This document shows positions 9,545-19,158 of a DNA stretch of 64,000 nucleotides, in pieces. The stretch spans positions 647,001 through 711,000 of the forward strand of contig NZ_JAJSLX010000002.1 in NCBI RefSeq assembly GCF_021290925.1. The letters are read 5' to 3'. The stretch comes from Sessilibacter corallicola (lineage in GTDB: Bacteria > Pseudomonadota > Gammaproteobacteria > Pseudomonadales > Cellvibrionaceae). The notes below the pieces were generated by a model. The model searched no databases, was not told the origin of the DNA, and saw only the letters and a list, made by a program, of their open reading frames with translations. Position 1 is the first letter of the stretch; every line of letters begins with the position of its first letter. Position numbers and translations under genes: made by a program.

Positions 9545-10108
9545 ATGTCTAATCCAACGAGTTTCGATAGTCTCAATGCTTACATACAAAATGTAACAGA
9601 CCAAGCCAATGAACAATTGGAAGCAAACAGAGGGAGCCGCGCTGTACCAGCACTTTTACCAATAATTGCACCAGCACTAATCAACGCTGCGGCAATGGGA
9701 GGTATGGCTGCTGCTGCCTATGCTCTTATGCCTCCTATAGGTGAAGGTGAGGCCCAAGCTCGCATGATGCGACTTGGAATTAAAAGTAACTATTGGGGAC
9801 TTTTACGTCTCATTGTTGGTACTTTAGAGACAACATTTGTTATTCCTCCCAGTCTTAATCTTGATGGGCAATTTAATGTTGTCCTTTATAATCAAAATGA
9901 AAGCCGCTCCGCGAGAATTGTCGCAGAGTATACGGGTTATCCAATTAATGATGATGGTGAAACTGTTGATAAAGCGGCAGGAGTTACGAGGTTGTATGAA
10001 TTAGCCACTAAAGTAGATGCATATGTAAAAATCGATCATACCAACCCGTTACCCTCGGTCCTCATAAGCGCGAATCGATCAGATATTAATGATTGGGGTA
10101 ATGGTTGA
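9545..10108 (+). CDS. Unknown protein with Ala/Gly-rich hydrophobic segment
   Basis: A 187-residue protein. I choose ATG 9545, which has AAAAGGAAAATAG before it, over an upstream TTG at 9503. Residues about 33-66 form a hydrophobic Ala/Gly/Met-rich stretch (PALLPIIAPALINAAAMGGM), and the C-terminal ~110 residues look like a soluble beta-rich domain. No family recognised and no signal peptide at the very N-terminus. The Ala/Gly stretch recalls pore-forming or contractile secreted proteins, but this is only an impression. It sits alone between relics. Confidence 0.6.
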   Translation: MSNPTSFDSLNAYIQNVTDQANEQLEANRGSRAVPALLPIIAPALINAAAMGGMAAAAYALMPPIGEGEAQARMMRLGIKSNYWGLLRLIVGTLETTFVIPPSLNLDGQFNVVLYNQNESRSARIVAEYTGYPINDDGETVDKAAGVTRLYELATKVDAYVKIDHTNPLPSVLISANRSDINDWGNG

Positions 10109-10410
10109 TATTTTGATCAAAAGAAAAATTATAATTAAAGTGCATGCCAAATTGTATTCTTTTGCGTTGATTTACTATCGACACTGAACCCGTTTGATTA
10201 ATTTGGTACTATAGAGCTACTCGAAAAAAGTAGTTCTATAGTCATTGTATTATCACTGAAGAGCCTGCGTTTAGTTGGACTGTTTATCATTTTTTCATTA
10301 AAAAGATAGGCCATGATAAATGGTTTAATTCGATTCGACCATTTGGGGTGTTGGAATCAGATTGGTTGCATCAATCGACTAAAATTGAGAGGTTGACAGT
10401 TCAAGGTTAA
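10109..10410. other. Non-coding stretch with a possible gene remnant
   Basis: No intact gene. A short open stretch at about 10312-10410 would read HDKWFNSIRPFGVLESDWLH and on to a stop, which looks protein-like but has no start. An inverted repeat around 10202-10240 (ACTATAG.../...CTATAGT) may end the upstream gene's transcript. Confidence 0.35.
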
Positions 10411-10839
10411 TTATCTGAGCTTCATTCTCCATTCGATCAAATAATTTTTTACGCTGATGCCGACGATTTCGGTAAACCTTGCTGAAAATCCCGAGCGTGA
10501 CATCCCGCAGGCCTCGGCTAATGAAATCATCGTCCATTTCTTTTCAGGTTGATAATGAATGGCTCTCAGTGCGCGTCCAATATGTTCATCTTTTAACGCG
10601 GCTAACCAGCCAGAATTGGCTTCGAGCGCTTGCTCCAATCATTGACGAATTAATTGAATAATTAATATATCCGCCAGACGCGTAATGGTGGTTTCGCCAT
10701 CGGGTTTTAATTCTCTAGCTTCTTGGTCGATAAATCGCAGTGTGCTTTCAATCCATTGTTCAGTATCTTTACTAAATTCGTTTAACGATAATAACGGCGG
10801 TAATTGTTGTATTAACAGTTCTCCCGAAACTTGGTACAA
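10408..10839 (-). pseudogene. AraC-family regulator, truncated and with an in-frame stop
   Basis: Two adjacent pieces in one frame read as a cupin-type AraC regulator. The first has RLADILIIQLIRQ; a TGA (10636-10638) stands where relatives have Trp; the second continues LEQALEANSGWLAALKDEHI and the HTH with SLAEACGMSRSGFSARFTEI. The protein also stops early at EWRMKLR, losing the usual last ~30 residues, and the N-terminal half of the cupin is not recognisable upstream. It faces away from a DJ-1/PfpI relic, a common divergent regulator/target arrangement. Confidence 0.8.
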
Positions 10840-10899
10840 AGCTTAGTACGCATCAGGTTAATTCCGTTCGAACTCCTTCCGTTAAAATCTCCAAATATA

Positions 10900-11317
10900 C
10901 GTAGCGTTCTGATTTGTTGAATGAAGAGTTTGATGCAGTATTTTATCCCGGTGGTTATGGACCGTTGTGGGATCCGTACAGTAACTCTGATTCCATGAGG
11001 GTTTTATTGCCGCAGAAAAACCGGTTGCCACGGTTTGTCATGCCTCAGCCGTGCTGTTAAAGGCAAAAGACAATCTTGGTGAGCCCCTCGTTAAAGGCAA
11101 AAAAGTTACCGGATTTAGTAACTCTGAAGAAGCTGCTGTGGGATTGACAGAAATCGTTCCTTGTCTTGTAGAAGATCAGTTGACTGCTTTGGGTTGTTTG
11201 TATGAAAAAACGGATGATTGGAACCCAATTGTGATAATTGACGGTTTGCTGATTACAGGACAAAACCCAGCGTCTTCATCCGTTGTGGCGGACGCTTTGA
11301 TTAAAGCGATAAGCTAG
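10900..11317 (+). pseudogene. DJ-1/PfpI family protein, truncated and frameshifted
   Basis: The first readable part, FDAVFYPGGYGPLWD, holds the family's PGG(H/Y)GP loop. Near 11000 the frame changes, and the protein continues FIAAEKPVATVCHASAVLLK with the nucleophile-elbow cysteine, then KVTGFSNSEEAAVGL and ends GLLITGQNPASSSVVADALI. The N-terminal ~80 residues are missing. Intact members act as glyoxalase-type hydrolases or chaperones. It lies divergent to the AraC relic, so the pair seems to have decayed together. Confidence 0.82.
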
Positions 11318-11569
11318 CTTAAACATTATTTTATGGCGCCACGTAAAGTGGCGTCGTTACCCAATTAATTTCATCAAAATTTCAGTAAACCTCAATACTT
11401 TCCTTTCCTATTCTTAAAACAGAATATCTCGTAGTGTTTCTTGGCCGAAGGCCAGTACCTTTTTAGTATCGTTAGACGTCCGATATTAACGGCTGTATTA
11501 TCAGTATGATGAAATTTTGATTTTGAACGAACAATAAGACGCGACAGTATTGCGAATTAAGAGGTATGA

Positions 11570-11812
11570 GTGGGTATGGGTTTTACGGACAAAGAAAAAG
11601 AAGCTCTTTTAGCGGTTAAAGGTGTCGGTCCAACGGTGATTCAACGATTTGAAGAAATTGGCATTTGTTCTTTTGATCAGTTAAAGAAGTGTCAAACCAA
11701 CGATGTTGCCGAAATGATAGCAAACATGCTTAATTCCACATGCTGGAAAAATAGCCCGCAATCAAAAAATGCAATTAGAGGAGCCATAGAACGAGCAAAA
11801 CAGCCTCTATAA
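11570..11812 (+). CDS. Small helix-hairpin-helix protein
   Basis: An 80-residue protein with a helix-hairpin-helix segment (LLAVKGVGPTVIQRFEEIGI, about residues 12-31), typical of non-specific DNA binding. AAGAGG lies 5 bases before GTG 11570; ATG 11576 is an alternative start. The rest is helical and has a single cysteine. Its role is unknown; similar short proteins are often annotated only as HhH-domain proteins. A GNAT gene follows after 25 bp and may be co-transcribed. Confidence 0.65.
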   Translation: MGMGFTDKEKEALLAVKGVGPTVIQRFEEIGICSFDQLKKCQTNDVAEMIANMLNSTCWKNSPQSKNAIRGAIERAKQPL

Positions 11813-11837
11813 CCAGCTAAGATTTAAATCGAAAAGT

Positions 11838-12245
11838 ATGATGGAAATTAAAAAAATAACTTGGGAAGACACCATTCCAATTCGACACCAAGTTTTATGG
11901 CCAGATAAAAATCCAGAATTTTGTATCGTTGATGGCGACTTCGAGGCATCGCATTACGGCGCATTTTTAAAAGCAGAATTAGTTTGTGTGGCTTCAATTT
12001 ATATTTCAGAAGATTCTGCCCGCTTAAGAAAGTTCGCAACATTAAAAGAGCATCAAAATAAAGGTGTTGGTAGTTATATGCTTAACTATCTATTGAGTCA
12101 CTTAAAAGAATCTGGAATTGATCACTTATGGTTTGACGCAAGAGAGTCCGCACTCGGTTTTTATCAACGATTTGGTTTTAGTCCTATAGGTGACAGGTTT
12201 TATAAGAGTGGTGTGCTTTATTTTAAAATGAGTCAAAAGTTCTGA
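11838..12245 (+). CDS. GNAT-family N-acetyltransferase
   Basis: A 135-residue single-domain acetyltransferase. The acetyl-CoA binding loop is at LRKFATLKEHQNKGVGSYML (about residues 53-72), with the Q/R-x-x-G-x-G pattern present as QNKGVG; ALGFYQRFGF near 110 is the usual C-terminal GNAT segment. Start may be at either Met of MMEIKK. The substrate is unknown. Frame intact. Located 25 bp after the HhH gene. Confidence 0.85.
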   Translation: MMEIKKITWEDTIPIRHQVLWPDKNPEFCIVDGDFEASHYGAFLKAELVCVASIYISEDSARLRKFATLKEHQNKGVGSYMLNYLLSHLKESGIDHLWFDARESALGFYQRFGFSPIGDRFYKSGVLYFKMSQKF

Positions 12246-12518
12246 AGGAATATTTTATAATGTGTTACTTTTCTTCCTGTGAAGCACACTAGTAATTCAG
12301 TAAGGCTCAATTGCGTACTTAAAATTGACTAGGTTGTTCGAGCATAAATGGTCAATTCTGTCAGTAGAGTTTTCAGATTATGAAAGCATTCTTAGTTTGG
12401 AAATATTTTCAGGAATGGATATCGGGTAAGTTATTAAGATGATTCATAAACTATAAAATTACTAATACTTTTAATACTAAGTCGGCATGAATAATCGAAA
12501 TTTAACATTTGTCCGTTG

Positions 12519-12552
12519 AAATAAGGCAGCCGATAATTCGGCTGCCTTATTT
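12519..12552 (-). terminator. Strong hairpin terminator, probably bidirectional
   Basis: A 15-bp perfect stem (ATAAGGCAGCCGA paired with TCGGCTGCCTTAT plus A-T ends) around a 4-base TAAT loop. It lies 12 bp after the stop of the minus-strand collagen-like gene. The region 12246-12518 between it and the GNAT gene shows no gene. Confidence 0.85.
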
Positions 12553-12563
12553 ATTTCTTCAAT

Positions 12564-14045
12564 CTATTCTGGAAAAGCTAGACACATTATGGTTCTAATT
12601 GCCGTATTATCTGACGTGTTTCTAAAATCAAGTGTTATTCGTGTCGCGTCTACACATCTACATTCGCCGCTGGTACCTGATCTAAAACCGTTTCTTGCTG
12701 GTAAATGAGGCCCTCCGCTGGCGGTATTCAGTGAGATTTGAACTCTGCATTGTGTTTGTGTAATGCGACCGAGACTGTCAAATCTTTCATCAGAAGCACC
12801 TGCTGCTACAATTCGTAAGCCATTAAATGGGCGGCCATCTTCTCCATCGTCACCAGTGAAGCCCCTGGGTCCTCTAGCGCCCGTGAATCCTCTGGGACCT
12901 CGATCACCATCTTCGCCATCGATTCCGTCTCTGCCGTCAGCACCATCTTCGCCATCGATTCCGTCTCTGCCGTCAGCACCATCTTCGCCATCGATTCCGT
13001 CTCTGCCGTCAGCACCATCTTCGCCATCGATGCCGTCTCTTCCATCAACACCATCTCTACCAGGTTCACCTTGGATACCTTGTTCACCTTGGATACCTTG
13101 TTCACCCTGCAATCCACGTTCACCTTGAGGACCTTGAACACCAGTTAAGCCAATGGGGCCTTGTTCACCCGTATAACCACGTTCACCTCTTGGGCCTTGC
13201 TCACCAACTGGTCCTCGATATTCACTCCAAGCAATACCATCACAGATCAATGGAACATTTAGGTAATCATCAAAATAAATGGCGCCTCGGGTATCGGCTT
13301 CACAAAAGAAAGGTTCTGTTAATTGCGGGGTAAGTAACACGGCACCTTCAACGGTTACATTGCCATCAAACGTATTATCGCTTGATGAAACTGGGGGTAC
13401 AGAATTTGAATCTACTGGATCAAATCCACGTCGAAGTTCGTCAATATTGGTAAATCCATCACCGTCTGAATCGACATGAGCATCATTTAAAAATCCTCGA
13501 ACGTCCAGACTGAATGCATTATTCGGATCGGATGAAAAAATATTAATTTCCTGTTCATCCGTTAAGCCATCACCATCAGTATCGGTTAGGTCTACATTTA
13601 AAGTAACCATGATTGAATCGGCGATTACTCGATTGTCGGCGCCTAAGTTATTGATAGTGACTAAAGTTGGATTTAGGTATGTGCCTAACGAAAAAAATTC
13701 TCCGCCATTTTCTTGTTGGTTAACCTGAATGGTACTTTCGCCATTAGCGTGAGTAACAATGTAAGTTGCATTAGTTGCTCTTCAGCGTGCAGAAGACCAG
13801 CGGGCAAACACCTCATAATTTTGTCCGTCAGTAATAGGAATTTCCCATTGGGCTTCAAAAAAAGAGTCAGAATTATTGTCGTGAAGATAGCTTTCGCCGA
13901 AGAATCCTTCGTTGAAACTACTGACAAGCCAATTTCCTGAAGTAGTAGTGAAGCCTGAAGATTCATTGTCGATAATCATCGATTCTGCCATAGCAGTTGA
14001 TGATGCAAATAATGCAATAAATAAAGCGTAGTTTAATTTTTTCAT
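12564..14045 (-). pseudogene. Collagen-like golvesin-domain protein with an in-frame TGA
   Basis: One frame of about 493 codons, interrupted only by a TGA at 13782-13784 in the place where the intact neighbour (14118-15584) has Leu ([11 protein letters not shown]). Parts in order: signal peptide MKKLNYALFIALFASSTAMA; golvesin-like domain (to about residue 145); calcium-binding TSP3-like repeats DTDGDGLTDEQE and DSDGDGFTNIDE; a short linker with Cys; a collagen-like Gly-X-Y stretch with four 12-residue DGRDGIDGEDGA-type repeats; and a C-terminal domain with a CxC pair. A single change TTA to TGA would explain the stop. Internal restart at 13610 could give a form without signal peptide, but that would not be exported. 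Confidence 0.82.
12905..13048 (-). repeat. Four 36-bp tandem repeats in the collagen-like region
   Basis: Copies at 12905, 12941, 12977 and 13013. The first three are identical and the fourth differs in a few bases. Each encodes 12 residues of Gly-X-Y (GEDGADGRDGID). The lack of synonymous drift between the first three copies points to recent expansion by slippage or recombination. Confidence 0.95.
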
Positions 14046-14117
14046 GAGTTTAATATAAATTTAATTTAAGTTGGAAGGGGAATTTAAGTCATTCCCCCAT
14101 TTGGTGATTACATGTTA

Positions 14118-15584
14118 TTAGTTGGGTGGTAAAACGCAGATAAGTCGAGTGCCAGGCAGAGATCCTTCAATTATTGACTGTGATACTAATCTGGATGGAG
14201 ACAAACATCGGCAACCTATGGGCCCGCCTTGTATATATGGCGTTCCCTGACTATTTGTTAGAGTTGTGGTTACCTGACAAAAGAATGAAGTATTTCCTGT
14301 TATTAATTCAGTAGCATAAGCAACGGTTGCAAATCCAACTTGTCGAGGAATTTCTGCAACAATGTTGGCAACTTGTGTGTCCACATATTCTCTAGTGGCC
14401 AAATGTTGCGGAGCGGTAGGGTTACTGGCTGTTACATTCCCTATAACCTGTAATGCTGAGGTTGGGTTGGTGGTGCCAATACCTACATTGATATTGGTAG
14501 TCACTCGGCCAGAGCGATCAGTCCATGAGCTAGTGCCTGACGGGCCTTGAGGACCGATTGGACCAGTTGCGCCAGTTAGGCCTCGTTCTCCCTGAGGGCC
14601 TTGTAAACCTGTTAAACCGATAACGCCTTGAGGCCCTTGCGGTCCGGTTAATCCAATAATGCCTGGTTCACCTTGGGGACCCTGCGGACCAGTTAAACCA
14701 ATTGGTCCTTGTTCTCCATCTATTCCATTTGCACCGTCGATTCCGGCCGGGCCTCTAAATTCTAACCACTCGATTCCGTTACAAATTAATGGCCCATTTA
14801 GGAAATCATCAAAATAAATGGCACCTCGGGTATCGGCTTCACAAAAGAAAGGTTCAGTTAATTGCGGAGTTAATAATACCGCGCCTTCAACGGTTACATT
14901 GCCATCAAACGTATTATCGCTCGATGAAATCGGAGGTACAGAATTCGAATCTAACGGATCAAATCCACGTCGAAGCTCGTCAATATTACTAAACCCATCA
15001 CCATCTGAATCAAAATGTGCGTCATTTAAAAAACCCGATACATCTAGGCTAAACGCATTATTTGGATCAGATGAAAAAACATTAATTTCCTGTTCGTCGG
15101 ATAAGCCATCACCGTCGGTATCGGTTAAATCTGCATTCAAAGTAACCATAATTGCATCGGCAACCACTCGATTGTCGGCGCCTAAGTTATTGATGGTGAC
15201 TAAAGTTGGATTTAGGTATGTACCTAATGAAACAAATTCTCCACCATTTTCTCGTTGGTTAACCTGAACGGTACTTTCACCATTGGCGTGAGTAACAATG
15301 TAAGTTGCATTGGTTGCTCTTAGGCGAGCGATAGACCAACGAGCAAATACTTCGTAATTTTGTCTGTCATCAATGGGGATTTCCCATTGAGCTTCGAAAA
15401 AAGAGTCAGAATTATTGTCGTGGAGAAAGTCGTTTCCGAAAAAACCTGGGCTAAATTGACTAGGAATCCAGTTTCCTGAAGTGATTCTGAATTCTGGTGA
15501 TTGATTATCTACAATTATCGATTCTGCTATAGCAGTTGATGAAAAAGATAAAGTTACCAATGCTGCGGTAAATAATTTTTTCAT
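14118..15584 (-). CDS. Secreted golvesin-domain protein with collagen-like stalk
   Basis: A 488-residue intact paralogue of the gene just downstream. Parts: Sec signal peptide (to ..STAIA, about residue 20); golvesin-like domain with [18 protein letters not shown] and [16 protein letters not shown] (about 21-146); TSP3-like calcium repeats [12 protein letters not shown] and [12 protein letters not shown] (about 152-205); a collagen-like stretch of Gly-X-Y triplets ([13 protein letters not shown] and similar, about 280-365); the motif [17 protein letters not shown], seen in phage tail-fibre and surface-stalk proteins; and a Cys-containing C-terminus. Probably exported and trimeric at the cell surface; function unknown. 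Followed by a 7-bp hairpin (GGGGAAT/ATTCCCC) and then its copy. Confidence 0.85.
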   Translation of the reverse strand: MKKLFTAALVTLSFSSTAIAESIIVDNQSPEFRITSGNWIPSQFSPGFFGNDFLHDNNSDSFFEAQWEIPIDDRQNYEVFARWSIARLRATNATYIVTHANGESTVQVNQRENGGEFVSLGTYLNPTLVTINNLGADNRVVADAIMVTLNADLTDTDGDGLSDEQEINVFSSDPNNAFSLDVSGFLNDAHFDSDGDGFSNIDELRRGFDPLDSNSVPPISSSDNTFDGNVTVEGAVLLTPQLTEPFFCEADTRGAIYFDDFLNGPLICNGIEWLEFRGPAGIDGANGIDGEQGPIGLTGPQGPQGEPGIIGLTGPQGPQGVIGLTGLQGPQGERGLTGATGPIGPQGPSGTSSWTDRSGRVTTNINVGIGTTNPTSALQVIGNVTASNPTAPQHLATREYVDTQVANIVAEIPRQVGFATVAYATELITGNTSFFCQVTTTLTNSQGTPYIQGGPIGCRCLSPSRLVSQSIIEGSLPGTRLICVLPPN

Positions 15585-16729
15585 TAAAATAATATTCCTA
15601 AATTAAATTTTTTTATTTTCAAATTTGGTGTTGCGATTTTATTAATGCTTGTTCGGTTTTTGGTGTTTAATTGCTTGGTTGTACTGTTTTTATAGTTTTT
15701 AAATTTTTTAAAGGTCATGGTGGCCCGTCCCGCATATAAAATTATTGCGGTTGAAAATTAGTAACCTAATATTTAATTTTTTGTTGATTTTAGTAGTGCG
15801 CTTGTTAATTATTTAATGATTTTTTGCCTTTTAAATAGTCAAAAAGCGATAAATTAAATTTTGGATGTGTAATTTCATCCAAGTTTAAATGTGTAAATAA
15901 AATAAATAATCAGAAATTTATTTTTCAATTTTCTGACTGTTTTGAGAAATTCAATAAAATAATGCTGGAAAGCTAAGTGCGTTATCAGGCAGATAGCACG
16001 TTTTCTTTCGTTTGCTAGTTTAGATGCTGCAGGAGTTAGAGCTTTTAATAATTCGTTTGTTAACTTATTGGGTTAATTATATATTCCGCTTTTTATATTC
16101 TTCACCTGATAATAATGTCAGAGAATTAATGTGGGTATGAAATCTTATATTTTTTATTTAAAGCGATAATTTATTTTTTATGTGATTTTTTATTCAAGAT
16201 AAATTAATGGATTGTTGTGTTTGTTTGTGTGGTTGCGTTTATTTTGAGCTTATTTTAATGGGTGTAAGGTGGTGGTTATTTTTGAGAATGATTTGTTCTT
16301 TAAAATCTAATTAATTTTCAGGATTGGTCAATTGTGTGTGGTGAGGGCGAGGTTGAGTGGAGGAATGGTTCATATTGGGTGAAAGGTTTTTCGGATACAA
16401 AATTATTTTTTATTTTTTTAAATTAATTGTATTTTTGACTGTTTTATTTGTTTTTGGTGTAAGTTTTATAGGTGCTTATGTCAATTTTTATTGTTCAACT
16501 AAATTGTTATCAATAAATAATATGAGTTATATAAAGCGCGAAAGGTCTTATCGTTATTTTTCTCAATCCATTCTTGTATTACCGCAATATTTCTTTGATT
16601 GAGATATTCGAATAATTTGCCATTTTGAGAAAATCTTCAGAAGAAAACTTGTGTCGAAATTGTTCAATACCTGACTAAAATTGAAAGTTAGTTTGTTTTC
16701 CAACGTTTATCTATCTAAGGAGGCAAAAC
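15585..16729. other. Long AT-rich non-coding stretch
   Basis: I see no convincing gene. An 81-codon open frame at 16357-16602 starts with GTG and encodes a Phe-rich hydrophobic stretch, but it has no ribosome-binding site and its composition fits chance in T-rich DNA. The start region of the collagen-like gene (near 15590-15720) is expected to hold its promoter; no clear hexamers were found. Confidence 0.5.
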
Positions 16730-17188
16730 ATGGCATTGCGTACGAATTACTTTGAGTTAGCATCGAAAGCAATGGAAATACTGCTGAGTCAGGAAGAATA
16801 CTTACGGGCTCAATTCAGTGTTTCTGAAACCGTCACGATTTCGACTTGGGAGCTGGTTAAGCTAAGGGTTTCACAAATTAACCAATGTGCATTCTGCATT
16901 GATATGCATACTACTGATGCAGTTAGCAAAGGGGAGACCCACGAACGCATTATCGGCTTAAGTGCATGGCGTGATATGCCTATGTATTCAAAGACCGAGC
17001 AAGCCGCGCTGGATTTTGCCGAGAGCCTAACCTATGGTAACCGCATTGATGACCAGAGTTACCAAAACTTGGTAGACTGCTTAGGTGAGCAATCTGTTGT
17101 TGATTTAACCATTGCTGTTAATGCCATTAACAGTTGGAATCGAGTTGCCAAAACATTCAAGCCAGAGGTAGGCAGTTATAAGCCATAA
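16730..17188 (+). CDS. AhpD-like carboxymuconolactone decarboxylase family protein
   Basis: A 152-residue alkylhydroperoxidase D-like protein. The CxxC redox pair with following His (CAFCIDMHTTDA, about residues 49-60) is complete. Such proteins reduce peroxides or act in thiol metabolism; the substrate is not clear. An excellent ribosome-binding site (AAGGAGG) precedes the ATG. An AraC regulator gene follows after 31 bp on the same strand, so they may share a transcript. Confidence 0.92.
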   Translation: MALRTNYFELASKAMEILLSQEEYLRAQFSVSETVTISTWELVKLRVSQINQCAFCIDMHTTDAVSKGETHERIIGLSAWRDMPMYSKTEQAALDFAESLTYGNRIDDQSYQNLVDCLGEQSVVDLTIAVNAINSWNRVAKTFKPEVGSYKP

Positions 17189-17219
17189 TAGCTCAACAAC
17201 ACCTGCATTAAATTTTCAG

Positions 17220-17954
17220 TTGTCCCAGCCCACGGGACAGCTGTCTTCGTTTGTGCAAGGAATATGGTCGGCATCGGTCAACGATACCGACCCTGTCGTC
17301 AAGCCGCTGTACTCTGATGCAGGCAACGGTATTTTATTTAATTTTTCCAGCGATTTAGCCATTGATGATGAAATTATCCCCGAAGGGGTAATCATCCTTC
17401 CGGTGAGTAAACAAGCAAAAACCGTTGCAATACCCCCCGGTGCGCATTTAGCGGGTATCCGCTTTCATCCAGCCGTTGGTTATGGCGTGCTGCGCCAGCA
17501 TCTCAATAAGCCCACCTTATTGGCTCCTGATCAAGATCAGATGTTTAATCTCTATCAGGTGTTTTCGGAACTTCAAACAAAGCAAGACAACAACAGTAGA
17601 ATCGAAATCCTGTATCAGTGGGTGGATGAAAACCTAAACTTTACCGATGTTATCCCCGATTCCGTCGAAAAAGGCATGAAGGCCATCGAGCAAGGCAAAG
17701 CACCTGGTAAACTGAATGAAAGTATTGCTTTAAGCCAGAGACAGATGGAGCGTCAGTTTAAACTTTGGCTTGATATGACGCCAAAATACTACCAGCGTAT
17801 TTTGCGAATCAAAAAAACGATTAACTTTTTGCGTGAGAACAAAGATGCAAACTTGGCGGAAGTGGCTGTGCAATTTGGTTTCAGTGATCAAGCGCATATG
17901 ACACGAGAGTTTCGCACCATTGCTTCGATCACTCCGGGTAAATTCGAAAAATAA
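17220..17954 (+). CDS. AraC-family transcriptional regulator
   Basis: A 244-residue regulator with an N-terminal sensing domain (about 1-140; GAHLAGIRFHPAVGYGVL is like the DUF6597 type) and a C-terminal pair of HTH motifs (NESIALSQRQMERQFKLWLD and LAEVAVQFGFSDQAHMTREF). TTG at 17220 is taken as start since no earlier in-frame ATG exists before the AhpD stop. It probably regulates the adjacent AhpD-like gene; this is inference from position. Confidence 0.85.
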   Translation: MSQPTGQLSSFVQGIWSASVNDTDPVVKPLYSDAGNGILFNFSSDLAIDDEIIPEGVIILPVSKQAKTVAIPPGAHLAGIRFHPAVGYGVLRQHLNKPTLLAPDQDQMFNLYQVFSELQTKQDNNSRIEILYQWVDENLNFTDVIPDSVEKGMKAIEQGKAPGKLNESIALSQRQMERQFKLWLDMTPKYYQRILRIKKTINFLRENKDANLAEVAVQFGFSDQAHMTREFRTIASITPGKFEK

Positions 17955-18103
17955 ATAGATCTAAGACGGTCTGATTTCATTCACTCTTTCTTTTGAAGCA
18001 CGAGAAGTTCCGTTCCTTTAGTGCTATTGATAATAGTATTACTCTCAATGCGATTTCTATCGGTATAATGTGTGAGCACATCAGAGCTTTTAAAGGAAGA
18101 GTA

Positions 18104-18439
18104 ATGCCACATTGTATCATCGAACACTCATCTGACATTGATGGGTCAGATTTAATATCAGCCGTTCATCAGGGCGCTTTAGACTCGGAATTATTTACTC
18201 CAGAAGGTAGCGACATAAAAGTAAGAGCTATTTCTTATTCGCACTATAAAACAGGCAGTGTGGATATCAGTTTTGTACACGTAGTTTTAAGAATTTTATC
18301 TGGACGTAACTTAGAGCAGAAATCTGCACTTTCACACTTGGTGTTGGAAAATTTGAAAGCCAAGGCTCTTAAAGATTGCTCTATTTCTGTTGAAATTGTC
18401 GATATCGACCGAGAAAGCTACGCGAAATCCATTGTGTAG
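18104..18439 (+). CDS. 5-carboxymethyl-2-hydroxymuconate isomerase-like tautomerase
   Basis: A 111-residue CHMI-family protein of the tautomerase superfamily. Met is followed by Pro (MPHCIIEHSSDI), the catalytic N-terminal proline of the fold, which supports ATG 18104 with AAAGGAAGAG just upstream rather than the longer open frame from 17993. In homoprotocatechuate degradation the enzyme is HpaF; no other genes of that path are here, so the true substrate is open. Confidence 0.87.
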   Translation: MPHCIIEHSSDIDGSDLISAVHQGALDSELFTPEGSDIKVRAISYSHYKTGSVDISFVHVVLRILSGRNLEQKSALSHLVLENLKAKALKDCSISVEIVDIDRESYAKSIV

Positions 18440-18506
18440 CCGCAAATCTGATTGGAGATTGAGATAATTTGATCAGAAATTCCTGTATATAAAAATTGAG
18501 GCGAAG

Positions 18507-19124
18507 ATGCGATTATTGTACGTAATGGATCCCATGTGTGGTTGGTGCTATGGTTTTCAGCCAGAGCTAGAGCAGTTTTTAGAAAAGTACCCAGCTGCAC
18601 AGGTGGATTGGATTATGGGTGGATTAGCGCCAGACTCAAACCAGCCCATGGACGAAAGCTTACAACAAACAATTTCTTCTTATTGGCACCAAATAGAAGA
18701 GAAAACTCAAGTAACTTTTAACCATGACTTTTGGAAGCTAAATACACCTTATCGCTCGACGTATCCAGCTTGCCGTGCGGTAATTGCTGCAGAGCGATTA
18801 AAGCCGAACAGTGCGCAGCAAATGGCTAAGGCCATCCAATCGGCTTATTATCTGGAAGCCAAAAACCCATCGTTAGAAGAAACGCTGATTGGCTGTGCTA
18901 GCTCATTAGGTTTAGATGAAAAGGAATTTATTCAGGTTTTTAAATCAGAAGAAACTGAGCAGCGGTTTCAGCAGCATTTAAGTATTACTCATCAATTACA
19001 GATTCAGGGCTTTCCAGCGCTGTTGTACATTAATGATAACAATCAAGCGTACCCGCTTGCTCTGGGCTATAACAACTTGGCGGGTCTAGAGCAACAGTTA
19101 AAAGCTATTGATGAAATATTGTAA
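18507..19124 (+). CDS. DsbA-family (FrnE-like) thioredoxin-fold protein
   Basis: A 205-residue protein with the CxxC active site near the N-terminus (DPMCGWCYGF, about residues 8-17), a helical insert and the cis-Pro segment QIQGFPALLYIN near 170. There is no signal peptide, so it should act in the cytoplasm like FrnE-type oxidoreductases. ATG 18507 follows GAGGCGAAG. It converges with the minus-strand pnuT gene 34 bp away. Confidence 0.9.
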   Translation: MRLLYVMDPMCGWCYGFQPELEQFLEKYPAAQVDWIMGGLAPDSNQPMDESLQQTISSYWHQIEEKTQVTFNHDFWKLNTPYRSTYPACRAVIAAERLKPNSAQQMAKAIQSAYYLEAKNPSLEETLIGCASSLGLDEKEFIQVFKSEETEQRFQQHLSITHQLQIQGFPALLYINDNNQAYPLALGYNNLAGLEQQLKAIDEIL

Positions 19125-19158
19125 GAGTTAAAAATATCTAATTTTTGCTTTCCAGTCG

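Noticed and set aside
12905-13048. 36-bp tandem repeats as a CRISPR array
   Set aside because: There are no spacers between copies and the repeats encode Gly-X-Y in a long frame; no cas genes nearby.
12763-13128. Plus-strand Pro/Ser-rich frame opposite the collagen-like gene
   Set aside because: It is the mirror of the Gly-X-Y repeats and lacks any start signal.
13782-13784. In-frame TGA as selenocysteine
   Set aside because: The paralogue has Leu here, not Cys, and no SECIS-like hairpin is seen just after it; a nonsense change is simpler.
16357-16602. 81-codon hydrophobic frame as a gene
   Set aside because: GTG start without ribosome-binding site, Phe/Ile-rich composition expected from T-rich DNA, no neighbours.
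17993-18103. Longer N-terminus for the CHMI-like gene
   Set aside because: The family needs Pro directly after Met, and the ATG at 18104 gives this with a good ribosome-binding site.
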